A stretch of DNA of 47,085 nt from an uncultured Collinsella sp. (GTDB lineage Bacteria; Actinomycetota; Coriobacteriia; Coriobacteriales; Coriobacteriaceae): assembly GCA_900544755.1 (NCBI GenBank), contig UQWQ01000005.1:1-47085 (forward strand), in the 5' to 3' direction. The notes under the pieces are model-generated. The model was not told the origin of the DNA and ran no database searches. It saw only the letters and a program-made list of their open reading frames with translations. This document shows, in pieces, positions 1 to 7,305 of this stretch (position 1 is its first letter; the number at the start of each line of letters is the position of its first letter). Both the position numbers and the translations under genes were made by a program.

Positions 1-604
1 TCATGCTCGTAAGGCCGGAGGGCATGCCGAAAATCTCGACCATGGGCTCGACGGTGTAGACGCCAATGTCCATGAGGGAACCCGATGCCATATTGCAGTT
101 GAAGATATTGGTGGCGCGTCCTGCGAGGATTTCGTTGTAGCGCGAGGAGTACTTGCCAAAGCGCAGTGAGGCGCGGCGAATGGGCGCAATTTCGCCCAGA
201 GCGTCCTCGATGGCGTGGAAAGCGGGGTCGTGGAGCGGGCGCATGGCCTCGAGGGCCACGACACCTGCTGCCTCGGCAGCGCGGAAGACTTCCAGCGCAT
301 GCGCTTCGGTGGCGCAGAAGGGCTTTTCGACGATAACGTGCTTGCCGCCGGCGATGCAGGCGAGCGCCTGCTCGTAATGGAGCGCGTTGGGGCTGCCGAT
401 GTAGACGGCGTCGACGTCGGCGGCGGACGCGAGCTCGTCGAGTGCGGTGAAGTTGCGCTCGCCGCCGCGCTCAGCGGTAAAGGCAGCGCCGCGCTCGGCG
501 TTGCGTGAGAGCGTGCCTACGAATACAGCCTGGTCGTTTGCATTGACGACTTGGATAAAGTCGTCGGTGATCATGGATGTGCCGATGGTCGCTATGCGCA
601 GCAT
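1..604 (-). CDS. Gfo/Idh/MocA-family oxidoreductase, 3' part missing
   Basis: NAD(P)-dependent sugar or polyol dehydrogenase-type protein. About 201 N-terminal codons are inside the window; the C-terminal substrate domain is cut off by the left edge. The N-terminus reads MLRIATIGTSMITDDF, a Rossmann strand-loop-helix, and the family EKP motif lies at about residues 93-95 in the context KHVIVEKPF. This Lys is normally the catalytic residue. The ATG at 604 (complement) is the only start that gives the complete Rossmann strand. The substrate cannot be told from sequence. Downstream partners lie outside the window. A second, unrelated copy of the family is at 8587-9606. Confidence 0.85.
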   Translation of the reverse strand, partial: MLRIATIGTSMITDDFIQVVNANDQAVFVGTLSRNAERGAAFTAERGGERNFTALDELASAADVDAVYIGSPNALHYEQALACIAGGKHVIVEKPFCATEAHALEVFRAAEAAGVVALEAMRPLHDPAFHAIEDALGEIAPIRRASLRFGKYSSRYNEILAGRATNIFNCNMASGSLMDIGVYTVEPMVEIFGMPSGLTSM

Positions 605-678
605 GTGTCCCCCTTGCATTGTTTGGTCTACAGGACGAGTGTAGCGCGAGGGGGACGCAAAAGCGTGCGAAAACGCCG

Positions 679-1164
679 CTACAGGTCGCTCTCGTTAAAG
701 CCGGCGTCGATATCGAGGTTGGCTCCGTCGGCTGCGGTGGTGGCAAGCTCGTCGCAGCGCTCATTGAGCTCATGGCCGGCATGCCCCTTCACCCAGATGA
801 ACTCCACCTTATGCTGGCTCTTTGCGGCAAGCAGACGCTCCCACAGGTCGCGGTTCTTAACGGGCTGCTTGTTGGAGGTTTTCCACCCGCGCTTTTTCCA
901 GCCGTCGATCCAGTGCTTGTTAAAGGCGTTGACGACGTACTGCGAATCGGAATGGACTTCGACGTCGCAGGGGCGGTTGAGTGCCTCGAGCGCCACGATG
1001 ACGGCCATGAGCTCCATGCGGTTGTTGGTGGTCTTGGCGTAGCCGCGCGAAAGCTCGGAGGTAAAGGTCTTGCCGGCGGGGTTGGTGTATTTGAGCACGG
1101 CGCCGTAGCCGCCGCGTCCCGGATTTGATCGGGCCGAGCCGTCGGTATAGATGATGACCTTCAC
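679..1164 (-). CDS. rnhA: Ribonuclease HI
   Basis: Cytoplasmic nuclease that cuts the RNA strand of RNA-DNA hybrids, including R-loops and lagging-strand primers. The protein is 161 residues, close to the usual 150-160. The acidic active site is complete: D8 (YTDGSA), E51 (NRMELMAV), D73 (HSDSQYV) and D138 (NERCDELA), with the flexible-loop H128 (KGHAGH). The basic segment around residues 88-100 (GWKKRGWKT) is the hybrid-binding 'handle'. The start is GTG with AAAGGAAG about 6 bases upstream. It is encoded downstream of the LysR gene with a gap of about 100 bp, so co-transcription is possible but not shown. Confidence 0.95.
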   Translation of the reverse strand: MKVIIYTDGSARSNPGRGGYGAVLKYTNPAGKTFTSELSRGYAKTTNNRMELMAVIVALEALNRPCDVEVHSDSQYVVNAFNKHWIDGWKKRGWKTSNKQPVKNRDLWERLLAAKSQHKVEFIWVKGHAGHELNERCDELATTAADGANLDIDAGFNESDL

Positions 1165-1263
1165 GGGCTTCCTTTCGTTGAGTGCGTTTCATGTGAGTGA
1201 CCATTGTAGCGCCATGCCCGCCGGGGGCTAGCAATCTATGATTTCTGCCCCGTCTTCCGACGG

Positions 1264-2166
1264 CTAGTTGGCATGGATGGTGAGGTTGAGCTCGTCGAGG
1301 TATTGCTGCAAGAGGGGAGAGGGCTTGCGCTCGTCGTGCATGATATAGCCTACGTGCATCGTTGGGGCGTCTGCTAACGGGATCGATGCCATACCCCATT
1401 GCATTTCATTGGAGAGGACACCGGTCGACAGGGTGTAACCGTTCGACGTGATAAGTAAGTTAGTAAGTGTTCCGCGGTCCGAGATTCGTATGTTGCGGTC
1501 GCAAGGGATATAGCTAAAAGGTTCCTCGGCGTAATAGAAGGAGTTTGAGGTTCCCTGCTCAAAGCTGTAGCGCGTATAGGGCGTGAGGTCGGCAAGGGAC
1601 AGCTGCGGGCGGCGTGCGAGCGGGTGGCGCTCGCTAACGAAGACGTGGACCGTCGCGTCGAATAGGGGATGGAAGCTTGCGCGGGCATCGGCGAAGGCCT
1701 TCTGCAGAACGCGGGCGTTAAAGTCATCCAGATACAGAATGCCGATATCGCTGCGAAACGCACGGACGTCATCGATGATCTGCGATGTGGTGGTCTCGCG
1801 CATGATGAACTCGAACTTGCTGTCGCGGCAGCGCTCGACTACGTTGACAAAGGCCTCGACCGAAAAGGCGTAGTGCTGGGCGGAAATGGCGAGGCGGGCT
1901 TGCGGGGTGCCACCGTCCTCGTAGCGTGCCTCGAGCATGTCGGCCTGCTCTACGACCTGGCGCGCATAGCCCAAAAGCTCGGTGCCGTCGTTGGTGAGCG
2001 TGACGCCGCGGCTGGAGCGCGTAAAGATCTCCAGATGGAGCTCCTGTTCCAGGCTTTTGACGGCGTTTGAGATGTTGGACTGAGCGGTATAGAGGCGCTG
2101 AGCTGCGGCGTTGATTGAGCCGGACTCTGCCACGGCGATCAGAAAACGAAGCTGCTGGAGGGTCAT
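1264..2166 (-). CDS. LysR-family transcriptional regulator
   Basis: Dimeric DNA-binding regulator, 300 residues, the normal family length. Residues 1-60 form the winged helix-turn-helix (MTLQQLRFLIAVAESGSINA onward, with AQSNISNAVKSLE as recognition helix). A linker helix follows, then the periplasmic-binding-like effector domain from about residue 90. The gene is divergent from metY, and a TGTTATC-N9-GATAACA dyad with T-N11-A geometry lies 19 bp upstream of its start, between the two genes. By family convention this suggests self-regulation and control of the neighbouring sulfur gene, but the effector is unknown. O-acetylserine or O-acetylhomoserine would be reasonable guesses. Confidence 0.9.
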   Translation of the reverse strand: MTLQQLRFLIAVAESGSINAAAQRLYTAQSNISNAVKSLEQELHLEIFTRSSRGVTLTNDGTELLGYARQVVEQADMLEARYEDGGTPQARLAISAQHYAFSVEAFVNVVERCRDSKFEFIMRETTTSQIIDDVRAFRSDIGILYLDDFNARVLQKAFADARASFHPLFDATVHVFVSERHPLARRPQLSLADLTPYTRYSFEQGTSNSFYYAEEPFSYIPCDRNIRISDRGTLTNLLITSNGYTLSTGVLSNEMQWGMASIPLADAPTMHVGYIMHDERKPSPLLQQYLDELNLTIHAN

Positions 2167-2184
2167 CGACGCAATCCTTCCGAT

Positions 2185-2207
2185 TGTTATCTATAAAAAC
2201 GATAACA
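2185..2207. promoter_or_regulatory. Probable LysR operator (inverted repeat)
   Basis: A perfect 7-bp inverted repeat, TGTTATC and GATAACA separated by 9 bp, lies between the divergent LysR gene and metY. The dyad contains the T-N11-A arrangement typical of LysR-type sites. It sits about 20 bp upstream of the metY -35 element, a normal position for an activator site, and just in front of the LysR start, where binding would repress the regulator's own gene. The assignment is by geometry only. Confidence 0.55.
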
Positions 2208-2226
2208 GGTTAGCGCTTTTAAGTGA

Positions 2227-2255
2227 TTGACCGAGGGAAACAATGCTCGTACTAT
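2227..2255 (+). promoter_or_regulatory. metY promoter (-35/-10)
   Basis: TTGACC (2227-2232) and TACTAT (2250-2255) are separated by exactly 17 bp, a good match to a housekeeping sigma promoter. Transcription should start near 2262. This gives a leader of about 175 nt before the metY ATG, which holds the stem-loops and small ORF described separately. Confidence 0.65.
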
Positions 2256-2272
2256 TCAAAACACACAAAGGC

Positions 2273-2384
2273 GGTAGGTAATTAAGCCAACCACGGAACC
2301 GGGATGCGAAAGGAGGCCCGCATATGAATTGCTTACCAAGACGAATGCCGGGCTCCTGTTTGCGCCCGTCGGCGTGATCAGGAG
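2273..2384 (+). promoter_or_regulatory. Structured metY leader RNA with alternative hairpins
   Basis: Three pairings are visible. (1) GGTAGGTAATT (2273-2283) pairs with AATTGCTTACC (2327-2337) over 11 positions, two of them G-U. (2) AGGAGGCCCG (2311-2320), which contains the ribosome site of the small leader ORF, can pair with CGGGCTCCT (2349-2357) with one bulge. (3) CTCCTG (2353-2358) pairs with CAGGAG (2379-2384). Pairings 2 and 3 share bases and exclude each other, the usual logic of an attenuator or translational switch. A U-rich run follows at about 2402-2416, but no strong terminator stem precedes it. It does not match a riboswitch class that I can recognise. Confidence 0.5.
2324..2377 (+). 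CDS. Possible leader peptide upstream of metY (17 aa)
   Basis: A 17-codon ORF encodes MNCLPRRMPGSCLRPSA. Its start is ATG with a near-perfect ribosome site AAAGGAGG (2309-2316) seven bases upstream, stronger than needed by chance. It contains two Cys and an internal Met, and it lies inside the metY leader, 61 bp upstream of the metY start. The ORF overlaps both sides of the 11-bp leader stem and the alternative hairpins, so ribosome progress would change the RNA fold. By analogy with cysteine-responsive leader ORFs in other actinobacteria it may sense cysteine or methionine supply. The Cys codons are not clustered, so this remains a hypothesis. Confidence 0.45.
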   Translation: MNCLPRRMPGSCLRPSA

Positions 2385-2438
2385 ACAGCGACTTACTTCC
2401 CTCTTTTTATTTACTTTTGTTCGATCAAGGAGATCATC

Positions 2439-3749
2439 ATGAGCGAGTTCATCAACAACCCCGAGCATACCTTTGGTTTCGATACCCTGCAGCTTCACGT
2501 TGGCCAGGAGAGCGCCGATCCCGCATCCGACTCCCGCGCCGTGCCTATCTACCAGACCACGAGCTATGTGTTCCGCAACTCCCAGCACGCCGCCGACCGC
2601 TTTGGTCTTGCCGACGCCGGTAACATCTACGGCCGTCTGACCAACTCCACCCAGGGCGTCTTCGAGGACCGTATCGCCGCACTCGAGGGTGGCGTGGCAG
2701 GTCTTGCCGTCGCCTCCGGCGCTGCTGCCATCACCTATACCCTGCAGGCTCTTGCCCAGGCTGGTGACCACGTGGTGGCTCAGAAGACCATCTACGGCGG
2801 TTCCTACAACCTGCTCGAGCATACGCTCTCCCAGTTTGGCGTCGAGACCACGTTTGTCGATGCCCACAACCTGGAAGAGGTTGAGGGTGCCATCAAGGAC
2901 AACACCACGGTCATCTATCTCGAGACGCTCGGCAACCCCAACTCTGACATCCCCAACATCGACGCCATCTCCGAGATCGCCAAGAAGCACGGTCTGCCGG
3001 TTGTCGTCGACAACACTTTCGGCACCCCGTATCTGTTCCGTCCGCTGGAGCATGGCGCCAACATCGTTGTCCACTCCGCAACCAAGTTCATCGGCGGCCA
3101 CGGCACCTCGCTGGGCGGTGTGATCGTCGACGGCGGTAACTTCGATTGGAAGGCGAGCGGAAAGTACGCCCAGATCGCTGAGCCCAACCCCTCCTACCAT
3201 GGCGTCTCGTTTGCCGAGGCTGCTGGTCCCGCCGCCTTCGCAACCTATGTCCGCGCCATCCTGCTGCGTGACGAGGGTGCCTGCATCAGCCCGTTCAACG
3301 CCTGGGTCCTGCTCCAGGGCACCGAGACCCTGTCGCTGCGCGTTGACCGTCATGTCGAGAACACCAAGAAGGTCGTTGAGTTCCTTGCCGGCGACAGCCA
3401 CGTTGCCAAGGTGAACCACCCGAGCCTGCCTGAGCACCCCGATCACGAGCTCTATCAGAAGTACTTCCCCAACGGCGGCGCTTCGATCTTCACCTTTGAG
3501 ATTAAGGGTGGCCAGGAGGCTGCCTGGAAGTTCATCGATCATCTGCAGGTGTTCTCGCTGCTCGCCAACGTGGCCGACGTCAAGTCGCTCGTCGTGCACC
3601 CGGCTACCACCACGCACTCCCAGCTCTCTGCCGAGGAGCTCGCCGAGCAGAACATCACGCCCTCCACGATCCGTCTTTCCATCGGTACCGAGAACGCCGA
3701 GGACATCATTTGGGATCTGAAGCAGGCCTTCGCCGTGCTGGACGAGTAA
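2439..3749 (+). CDS. metY: O-acetylhomoserine sulfhydrylase (aminocarboxypropyltransferase)
   Basis: PLP enzyme that makes homocysteine from O-acetylhomoserine and sulfide, the direct-sulfhydrylation route to methionine; some members also make cysteine. The protein has 436 residues, the MetY length, longer than cystathionine synthases. It has the Cys/Met-metabolism fold: Y64-G-R near the cofactor phosphate, LETLGNPNSD at about 161-170, and the Schiff-base lysine K216 in HSATKFIGGHG. The C-terminus TPSTIRLSIGTENAEDI is the family signature that binds the carboxylate. The start follows AAGGAG. Regulation is suggested by the divergent LysR gene, the upstream dyad and the structured leader. A strong terminator follows at 3811-3849. 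Confidence 0.95.
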   Translation: MSEFINNPEHTFGFDTLQLHVGQESADPASDSRAVPIYQTTSYVFRNSQHAADRFGLADAGNIYGRLTNSTQGVFEDRIAALEGGVAGLAVASGAAAITYTLQALAQAGDHVVAQKTIYGGSYNLLEHTLSQFGVETTFVDAHNLEEVEGAIKDNTTVIYLETLGNPNSDIPNIDAISEIAKKHGLPVVVDNTFGTPYLFRPLEHGANIVVHSATKFIGGHGTSLGGVIVDGGNFDWKASGKYAQIAEPNPSYHGVSFAEAAGPAAFATYVRAILLRDEGACISPFNAWVLLQGTETLSLRVDRHVENTKKVVEFLAGDSHVAKVNHPSLPEHPDHELYQKYFPNGGASIFTFEIKGGQEAAWKFIDHLQVFSLLANVADVKSLVVHPATTTHSQLSAEELAEQNITPSTIRLSIGTENAEDIIWDLKQAFAVLDE

Positions 3750-3810
3750 GGCGACTTGTGCAAGGACCCCTTGCGACTCGATAGGTATAACTGCATAAAT
3801 GCCTGCTCAA

Positions 3811-3849
3811 GGCGCCTGCGCAAGCAATGGTTGCGCAGGCGCCTTTTTT
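3811..3849 (+). terminator. Rho-independent terminator of metY
   Basis: A perfect 13-bp stem (GGCGCCTGCGCAA with TTGCGCAGGCGCC, 7-nt loop) is followed directly by six T. Confidence 0.9.
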
Positions 3850-3850
3850 G

Positions 3851-4060
3851 CATAGGAAGGGCGCTATTACAGGGTTTTTGGCATGCTTTATGCATTTGAG
3901 TTGTGGAAAACTCCTGTTGAGAGGATGTGAGTTTTACGCAATTGACGTGCGCCTTTTGAGTAAAACCGCAGGTCGCGATTTGCTCGAGGTACTATGCAGC
4001 GCGATCGAATCACACGCAGCTCAAACGCAGCAAAAACGCACTACGGAGGTTTCCAGCTAC
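3851..4060. other. Gene-free spacer with inverted GAGTTTT repeats
   Basis: No convincing gene is seen between the metY terminator and the next start. The spacer holds AAAACTC (3907-3913) facing GAGTTTT (3929-3935), and GTTTTAC (3931-3937) facing GTAAAAC (3960-3966), so one arm can pair with either partner. No clear -35/-10 pair was found. It is probably the promoter and leader of the secreted protein that follows; an open reading frame continues upstream through it, but it lacks a ribosome site at its earlier starts. Confidence 0.35.
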
Positions 4061-4837
4061 ATGAGGATCGATTCACGAAAACCGAAAGCCGCTGCCCTTT
4101 CCGCCGCTCTGACCGTGGCACTTTTGGCAGGCGCCGGCGCAACTGATGCCCACGCGGCAACACTGTCCGATACGGTTGGATCTACGCCGTCCGAGGCGAC
4201 GCTGGTACAGCCCGTTGATTATCGCGGCGATGGTTATGGTTCCATGCAGGAGTGGAACGCCTCGATGGAGGCCAAGCGCGATTCCCTTGAGATGCGCGCT
4301 CAGATCATTATGAATATGTATGGCGACTATGCTACCGATGACGAGCGCGCTGTGCTGCAGGGTTGTATCGACGGTGCGGGTAGTCTGTTGACGATGGGGG
4401 AGGTCGACACGAAGTCGACCGAGCTCGATGAGCTGCGCACTGCGCTTGAGAATGCCAAGCGCGAAGCGCTCGAGGCCGCCGCAGCCGAGGCCGAGGCCGC
4501 CGAGGCCGTTCAGGCTTCGTATTACAACGCCGGCTCCGGCTTGTCTTACACGTCTGCTGCGTATTACGCGAACGGCTCGGGTCTGACGCGCTCGAGCGGC
4601 GTCAATAACTATAACGGCCGCCGCGAGACTTATTACAGCAGCAACGTGTTGTATCACCACCGCACGGGCGAATGGACGCAGGATTCCGAGGGCTTTTGGC
4701 GCGATTCCGATGGCTACTACGTCGTTGCCGCGGGCGATAAGGCCCAAGGCTCCACGTTTACCGGTTCCAAGGGCGAGTGCAAGGTCTATGACTCCGGCTG
4801 TGCTGCCGGAACCACCGACTACTATACCGGTTGGTAA
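4061..4837 (+). CDS. Secreted protein of unknown function with Ala/Glu coiled coil
   Basis: A 258-residue exported protein. It starts MRIDSRKPKAAALSAAL, a basic start plus hydrophobic core, with a probable signal-peptidase site after DAHA near residue 32. A helical region follows, then an Ala/Glu-rich stretch around residues 130-150 that predicts a coiled coil. The C-terminal 100 residues are rich in Tyr, Ser, Asn and Gly, with short WTQDSEGFWRDSDGYYV-like segments, and contain two Cys near the end. The start chosen has GGAGG 11 bases upstream; a longer frame upstream encodes no signal peptide. I do not recognise a family. It may be a surface or cell-wall-associated protein. Confidence 0.6.
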   Translation: MRIDSRKPKAAALSAALTVALLAGAGATDAHAATLSDTVGSTPSEATLVQPVDYRGDGYGSMQEWNASMEAKRDSLEMRAQIIMNMYGDYATDDERAVLQGCIDGAGSLLTMGEVDTKSTELDELRTALENAKREALEAAAAEAEAAEAVQASYYNAGSGLSYTSAAYYANGSGLTRSSGVNNYNGRRETYYSSNVLYHHRTGEWTQDSEGFWRDSDGYYVVAAGDKAQGSTFTGSKGECKVYDSGCAAGTTDYYTGW

Positions 4838-5024
4838 TCTGCCATAAGCCAATAGGACATGACGGGCGGGCGTCTTTACCGAGCCTTTGGGCAACGTAAG
4901 GGCGTTCGTTTTTTGTGCGTGCTTGAGTTAACAGAGCGCTTACCGTGGCAGTACGCCGCGCATATGGGCGCGGGGCACACTAGTTCATGAGAAATAAGGT
5001 CTTTCTCTTGGAGGAAGTGGTCTT

Positions 5025-5231
5025 GTGAACGCTCGAGACATCGCCGTTGCCGTCGTCGCATTGGTGCTTGGTTGCCTTGGTCCTACGGCCGCGCTCATTG
5101 CGGGCATGCAGGGGTCATGCGGGGCTGCTCCAATCGTGGTCGGCGCGCTGATTGCGGCCGCGCTGCTGGGAAGTGCGGGTGTAGTCCTTTGTCGCGACGA
5201 TGAGGGCCAGGCCTCGGAGTCGCAGCTCTGA
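5025..5231 (+). CDS. Small membrane protein, two predicted helices
   Basis: A 68-residue protein with two hydrophobic segments (about residues 7-27 and 34-56) joined by a short GMQGSCGAA loop, and a charged C-terminal tail rich in Asp, Glu and Ser. The start is GTG with GGAGG 10 bases upstream. A bidirectional terminator follows. It has no recognisable family. Composition and codon use match the neighbours, so it is likely real, but it is too short to assign a role. Confidence 0.5.
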   Translation: MNARDIAVAVVALVLGCLGPTAALIAGMQGSCGAAPIVVGALIAAALLGSAGVVLCRDDEGQASESQL

Positions 5232-5269
5232 CCGTCGGGACATCGACTACTGGTTATAGATGAAGATGA

Positions 5270-5304
5270 AAGCCGCCGTAAGGGGAGTGCCCTTGCGGCG
5301 GCTT
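5270..5304. terminator. Bidirectional terminator hairpin
   Basis: AAGCCGCCGTAAGGG (5270-5284) pairs with CCCTTGCGGCGGCTT (5290-5304) over 15 positions with one G-U. It lies between convergent genes and can serve the small membrane protein on + and panE on -. Confidence 0.8.
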
Positions 5305-5338
5305 TGCTGTTGAGTCTGTTGACGTGGTGAGTCGGGCG

Positions 5339-6253
5339 CTACCAGCTTGCCTCGATATCGCGAATGCGCTGATAGAGCCATTCGTTCTGCGGTGCCTGGA
5401 TATCGTGCTTGGCCGCCAGACGGCAGATGGTGCCGGCGAACTCCTCGACCTCGGTTTTGCGCCGCGCGACGCGGTCTTGCGCCATCGAGGGCATGCCGGC
5501 GGGATCGATTCCTTCGATGAGGTGCGCCATCTGCGTCAGGTCTGCCTCGGTCAGCTCAACGCCCTCGGCGTTGGCGACCGCAAGCGTTTCGCGCATGGCG
5601 GAAACAAGACAGCGACGCTGCTCGGAGCCCGGCTCCGTGGCACTTCCGTACGTGCCGCCGTAGGCCATGCAGGTCTGGTTGATGCCGTCGTTGAGCATGA
5701 GTTTGGCCCACATGCGGTGCGCAATGTCGCTCTCGACGGTGTGTGCGATGCCGCAGCGCGTGTAGAGCTCGTCGATTGCGGTGATGGCTGCGGGATCCGT
5801 ACCGGCCGCCGCGCCAAAGCGGATTTCGCCCGTGTTGGTAAAGGTGAGCTCTCCGTTGAGAAACACAGCGTCCATGCCCTGGCAGATACCAAGAACGGTA
5901 TGCTCCCAGCCAAAGCGCTCGGCAATCTTTTGCTCGCTCGTGATGCCGTTGCACAGCGAGGCGATGAGCGTATTGGGTCCCACGACGCGCTCCATAGTCC
6001 TGAGCGCTTGGTCGAGACCGGTGGTCTTGACCGTCAGGATGACCAGATCGGCGGGCGTTGCCTTGCTGGCGCGGACGGACTTGAGCGCACAGGGCTTGCC
6101 GTTGACGGTGAGCGCATCGTTTGCGTGACGCTCAAAACGGGCGTCATCCATAACGTATTCGACGGCGTCATTGCCGAGGGCCTTGGCAATCATGCTGCCG
6201 TAGAGTAGCCCGACGCCGCCCTTGCCGATAAAGGCGACCTTGTTGATCTGCAT
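5339..6253 (-). CDS. panE: 2-dehydropantoate 2-reductase (ketopantoate reductase)
   Basis: NADPH-dependent reductase that forms pantoate for pantothenate and coenzyme A synthesis; some family members reduce other 2-oxo acids. It has 304 residues, normal for PanE/ApbA. The N-terminus has the Rossmann motif (VAFIGKGGVG; the usual GxGxxG is GKGGVG). The catalytic lysine is in the C-terminal domain context HRMWAKLMLNDGINQ at about residues 175-190, and CNGI at about 110 is the family motif. The ATG at 6253 follows GGGGAG by about 9 bases and starts right at the first strand; a longer upstream frame is not supported. No other pantothenate gene is adjacent, so the in vivo substrate is less certain. 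Confidence 0.8.
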   Translation of the reverse strand: MQINKVAFIGKGGVGLLYGSMIAKALGNDAVEYVMDDARFERHANDALTVNGKPCALKSVRASKATPADLVILTVKTTGLDQALRTMERVVGPNTLIASLCNGITSEQKIAERFGWEHTVLGICQGMDAVFLNGELTFTNTGEIRFGAAAGTDPAAITAIDELYTRCGIAHTVESDIAHRMWAKLMLNDGINQTCMAYGGTYGSATEPGSEQRRCLVSAMRETLAVANAEGVELTEADLTQMAHLIEGIDPAGMPSMAQDRVARRKTEVEEFAGTICRLAAKHDIQAPQNEWLYQRIRDIEASW

Positions 6254-6275
6254 GCGAATCATCTCCCCATATAAA

Positions 6276-6298
6276 AGGCGCCCGCGTAAGGAGCGCCT
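6276..6298 (-). terminator. Terminator after the cyclase-family gene
   Basis: AGGCGC and GCGCCT form a 6-bp stem, and reading the minus strand it is followed by TTTT. It lies between the end of the upstream cyclase-family gene and the panE ribosome site. Confidence 0.5.
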
Positions 6299-6371
6299 GA
6301 TGGATTGTATGCCGCCGGGCCATGTCGCGTGCACCGGATGGCCGTATTTAGAAGAACAAACGCATGGGAAC

Positions 6372-7142
6372 TTATGATGCGGGGCAGACCGCAAAGACGC
6401 GCGCTGGATATCCAACGCCATCGCGCACCTTGGGGAAGGTGCAGAAGATGACGGCGCCCGTGGCGGGAAGCTCGTCTAGATGGTCTATGACCTCGATCTG
6501 ATAGCGGTCGACCGAGAGGATGTACTGTTCGCTGGGGTAGGGGTAGGCGTCCTCACGCGTGGTCACGCTCGCCGGGTCGGTGTCAGCCGGCTCGTGGCCG
6601 ATGGCGCCGATGTTGCGCTCTTCAACGAGCCACTTGATGGCGTCGAGGTTCCAGCCGGGGTAGTGGGGATGGCCGTCCTCGTCCTTGTTCTCGAGGTCGG
6701 CGAGCTTGGACCAGTCGGAGCGGAAGGCGACGAAAGCGTCTTTGGGAATGCGACCGTGCTCATCCTCCCAGGCTTTGAGGTCCTCGACGGTCAGGACGTA
6801 GTCGGGATTCGCGGCGCACTCCTCGTGTTTGTCGATCACACAGAGCGGATGCATAAACTCGATGGGTTCAATCTCTCCAAGGGAACGGCCGTCAACATGG
6901 AAGTGGCGCGGTGCGTCGACATGCGTGCCGTACTGCGAAGCAACCGAATACTGGAAGCAGCGCATGGGCGCGAGCATGTCCTCGGGCGTGCCGGGCAGGT
7001 AGTCGAAGAGCTTGGTGGACTCAAAAGGCTTAAAGCCAAACCAGTGCGGGGTGTCGCACGAGAGCGTGTGAGTGAGGTCGACCCAGCGATAATCGGTGCT
7101 TTTGAGCTGGGTTGCGAGGTTCCAAAGGTCGAGCGCGGGCAT
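6372..7142 (-). CDS. Cyclase-family metal-dependent hydrolase (kynurenine formamidase-like)
   Basis: A 256-residue member of the cyclase / kynurenine-formamidase fold, metal-dependent amide or lactone hydrolases. The motif GTHVDAPRHF at residues 72-81 supplies the ligands H74, D76 and H80. Another conserved segment is IGAIGHEPADTDPA at about 180-193. The Trp/Phe-rich N-terminus (DTPHWFGFKPF) probably lines the substrate pocket. The start ATG is preceded by AAAGGAG at 6 bases. No tryptophan-degradation genes are nearby, so kynurenine formamidase activity should not be assumed. The gene ends 119 bp from panE, with a terminator between. Confidence 0.8.
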   Translation of the reverse strand: MPALDLWNLATQLKSTDYRWVDLTHTLSCDTPHWFGFKPFESTKLFDYLPGTPEDMLAPMRCFQYSVASQYGTHVDAPRHFHVDGRSLGEIEPIEFMHPLCVIDKHEECAANPDYVLTVEDLKAWEDEHGRIPKDAFVAFRSDWSKLADLENKDEDGHPHYPGWNLDAIKWLVEERNIGAIGHEPADTDPASVTTREDAYPYPSEQYILSVDRYQIEVIDHLDELPATGAVIFCTFPKVRDGVGYPARVFAVCPAS

Positions 7143-7305
7143 GGTTGACTCCTTTCATCGGGCTTTTTGCTGATGTTAAAGCGGTGCCGTGACAGCTCGA
7201 TTTCTGCTGCGTTACGATACGTTCTCGATTGCGATTCCACGATGTTTCGGCCGCGTGACCATTGTGTCTCGCCTTGCCGGGGCGCTGATGGCGAAAGGAG
7301 GGGCC

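Noticed and set aside
2273..2384. The metY leader as a known SAM, SAH or cobalamin riboswitch
   Set aside because: The conserved cores of those classes are not found; I keep it as an unassigned leader.
2256..3617. 453-codon open frame on the minus strand opposite metY
   Set aside because: Its sequence is Gly/Val/Asp-rich without family motifs; it mirrors the codon bias of metY, which has full catalytic motifs.
3827..4060. Longer N-terminus for the secreted protein at 4061
   Set aside because: Earlier starts begin within the metY terminator, lack ribosome sites and would bury the signal peptide.
4876..5061. 61-codon minus-strand frame with several Cys
   Set aside because: No ribosome site; overlaps the start of the better-supported small membrane protein gene.
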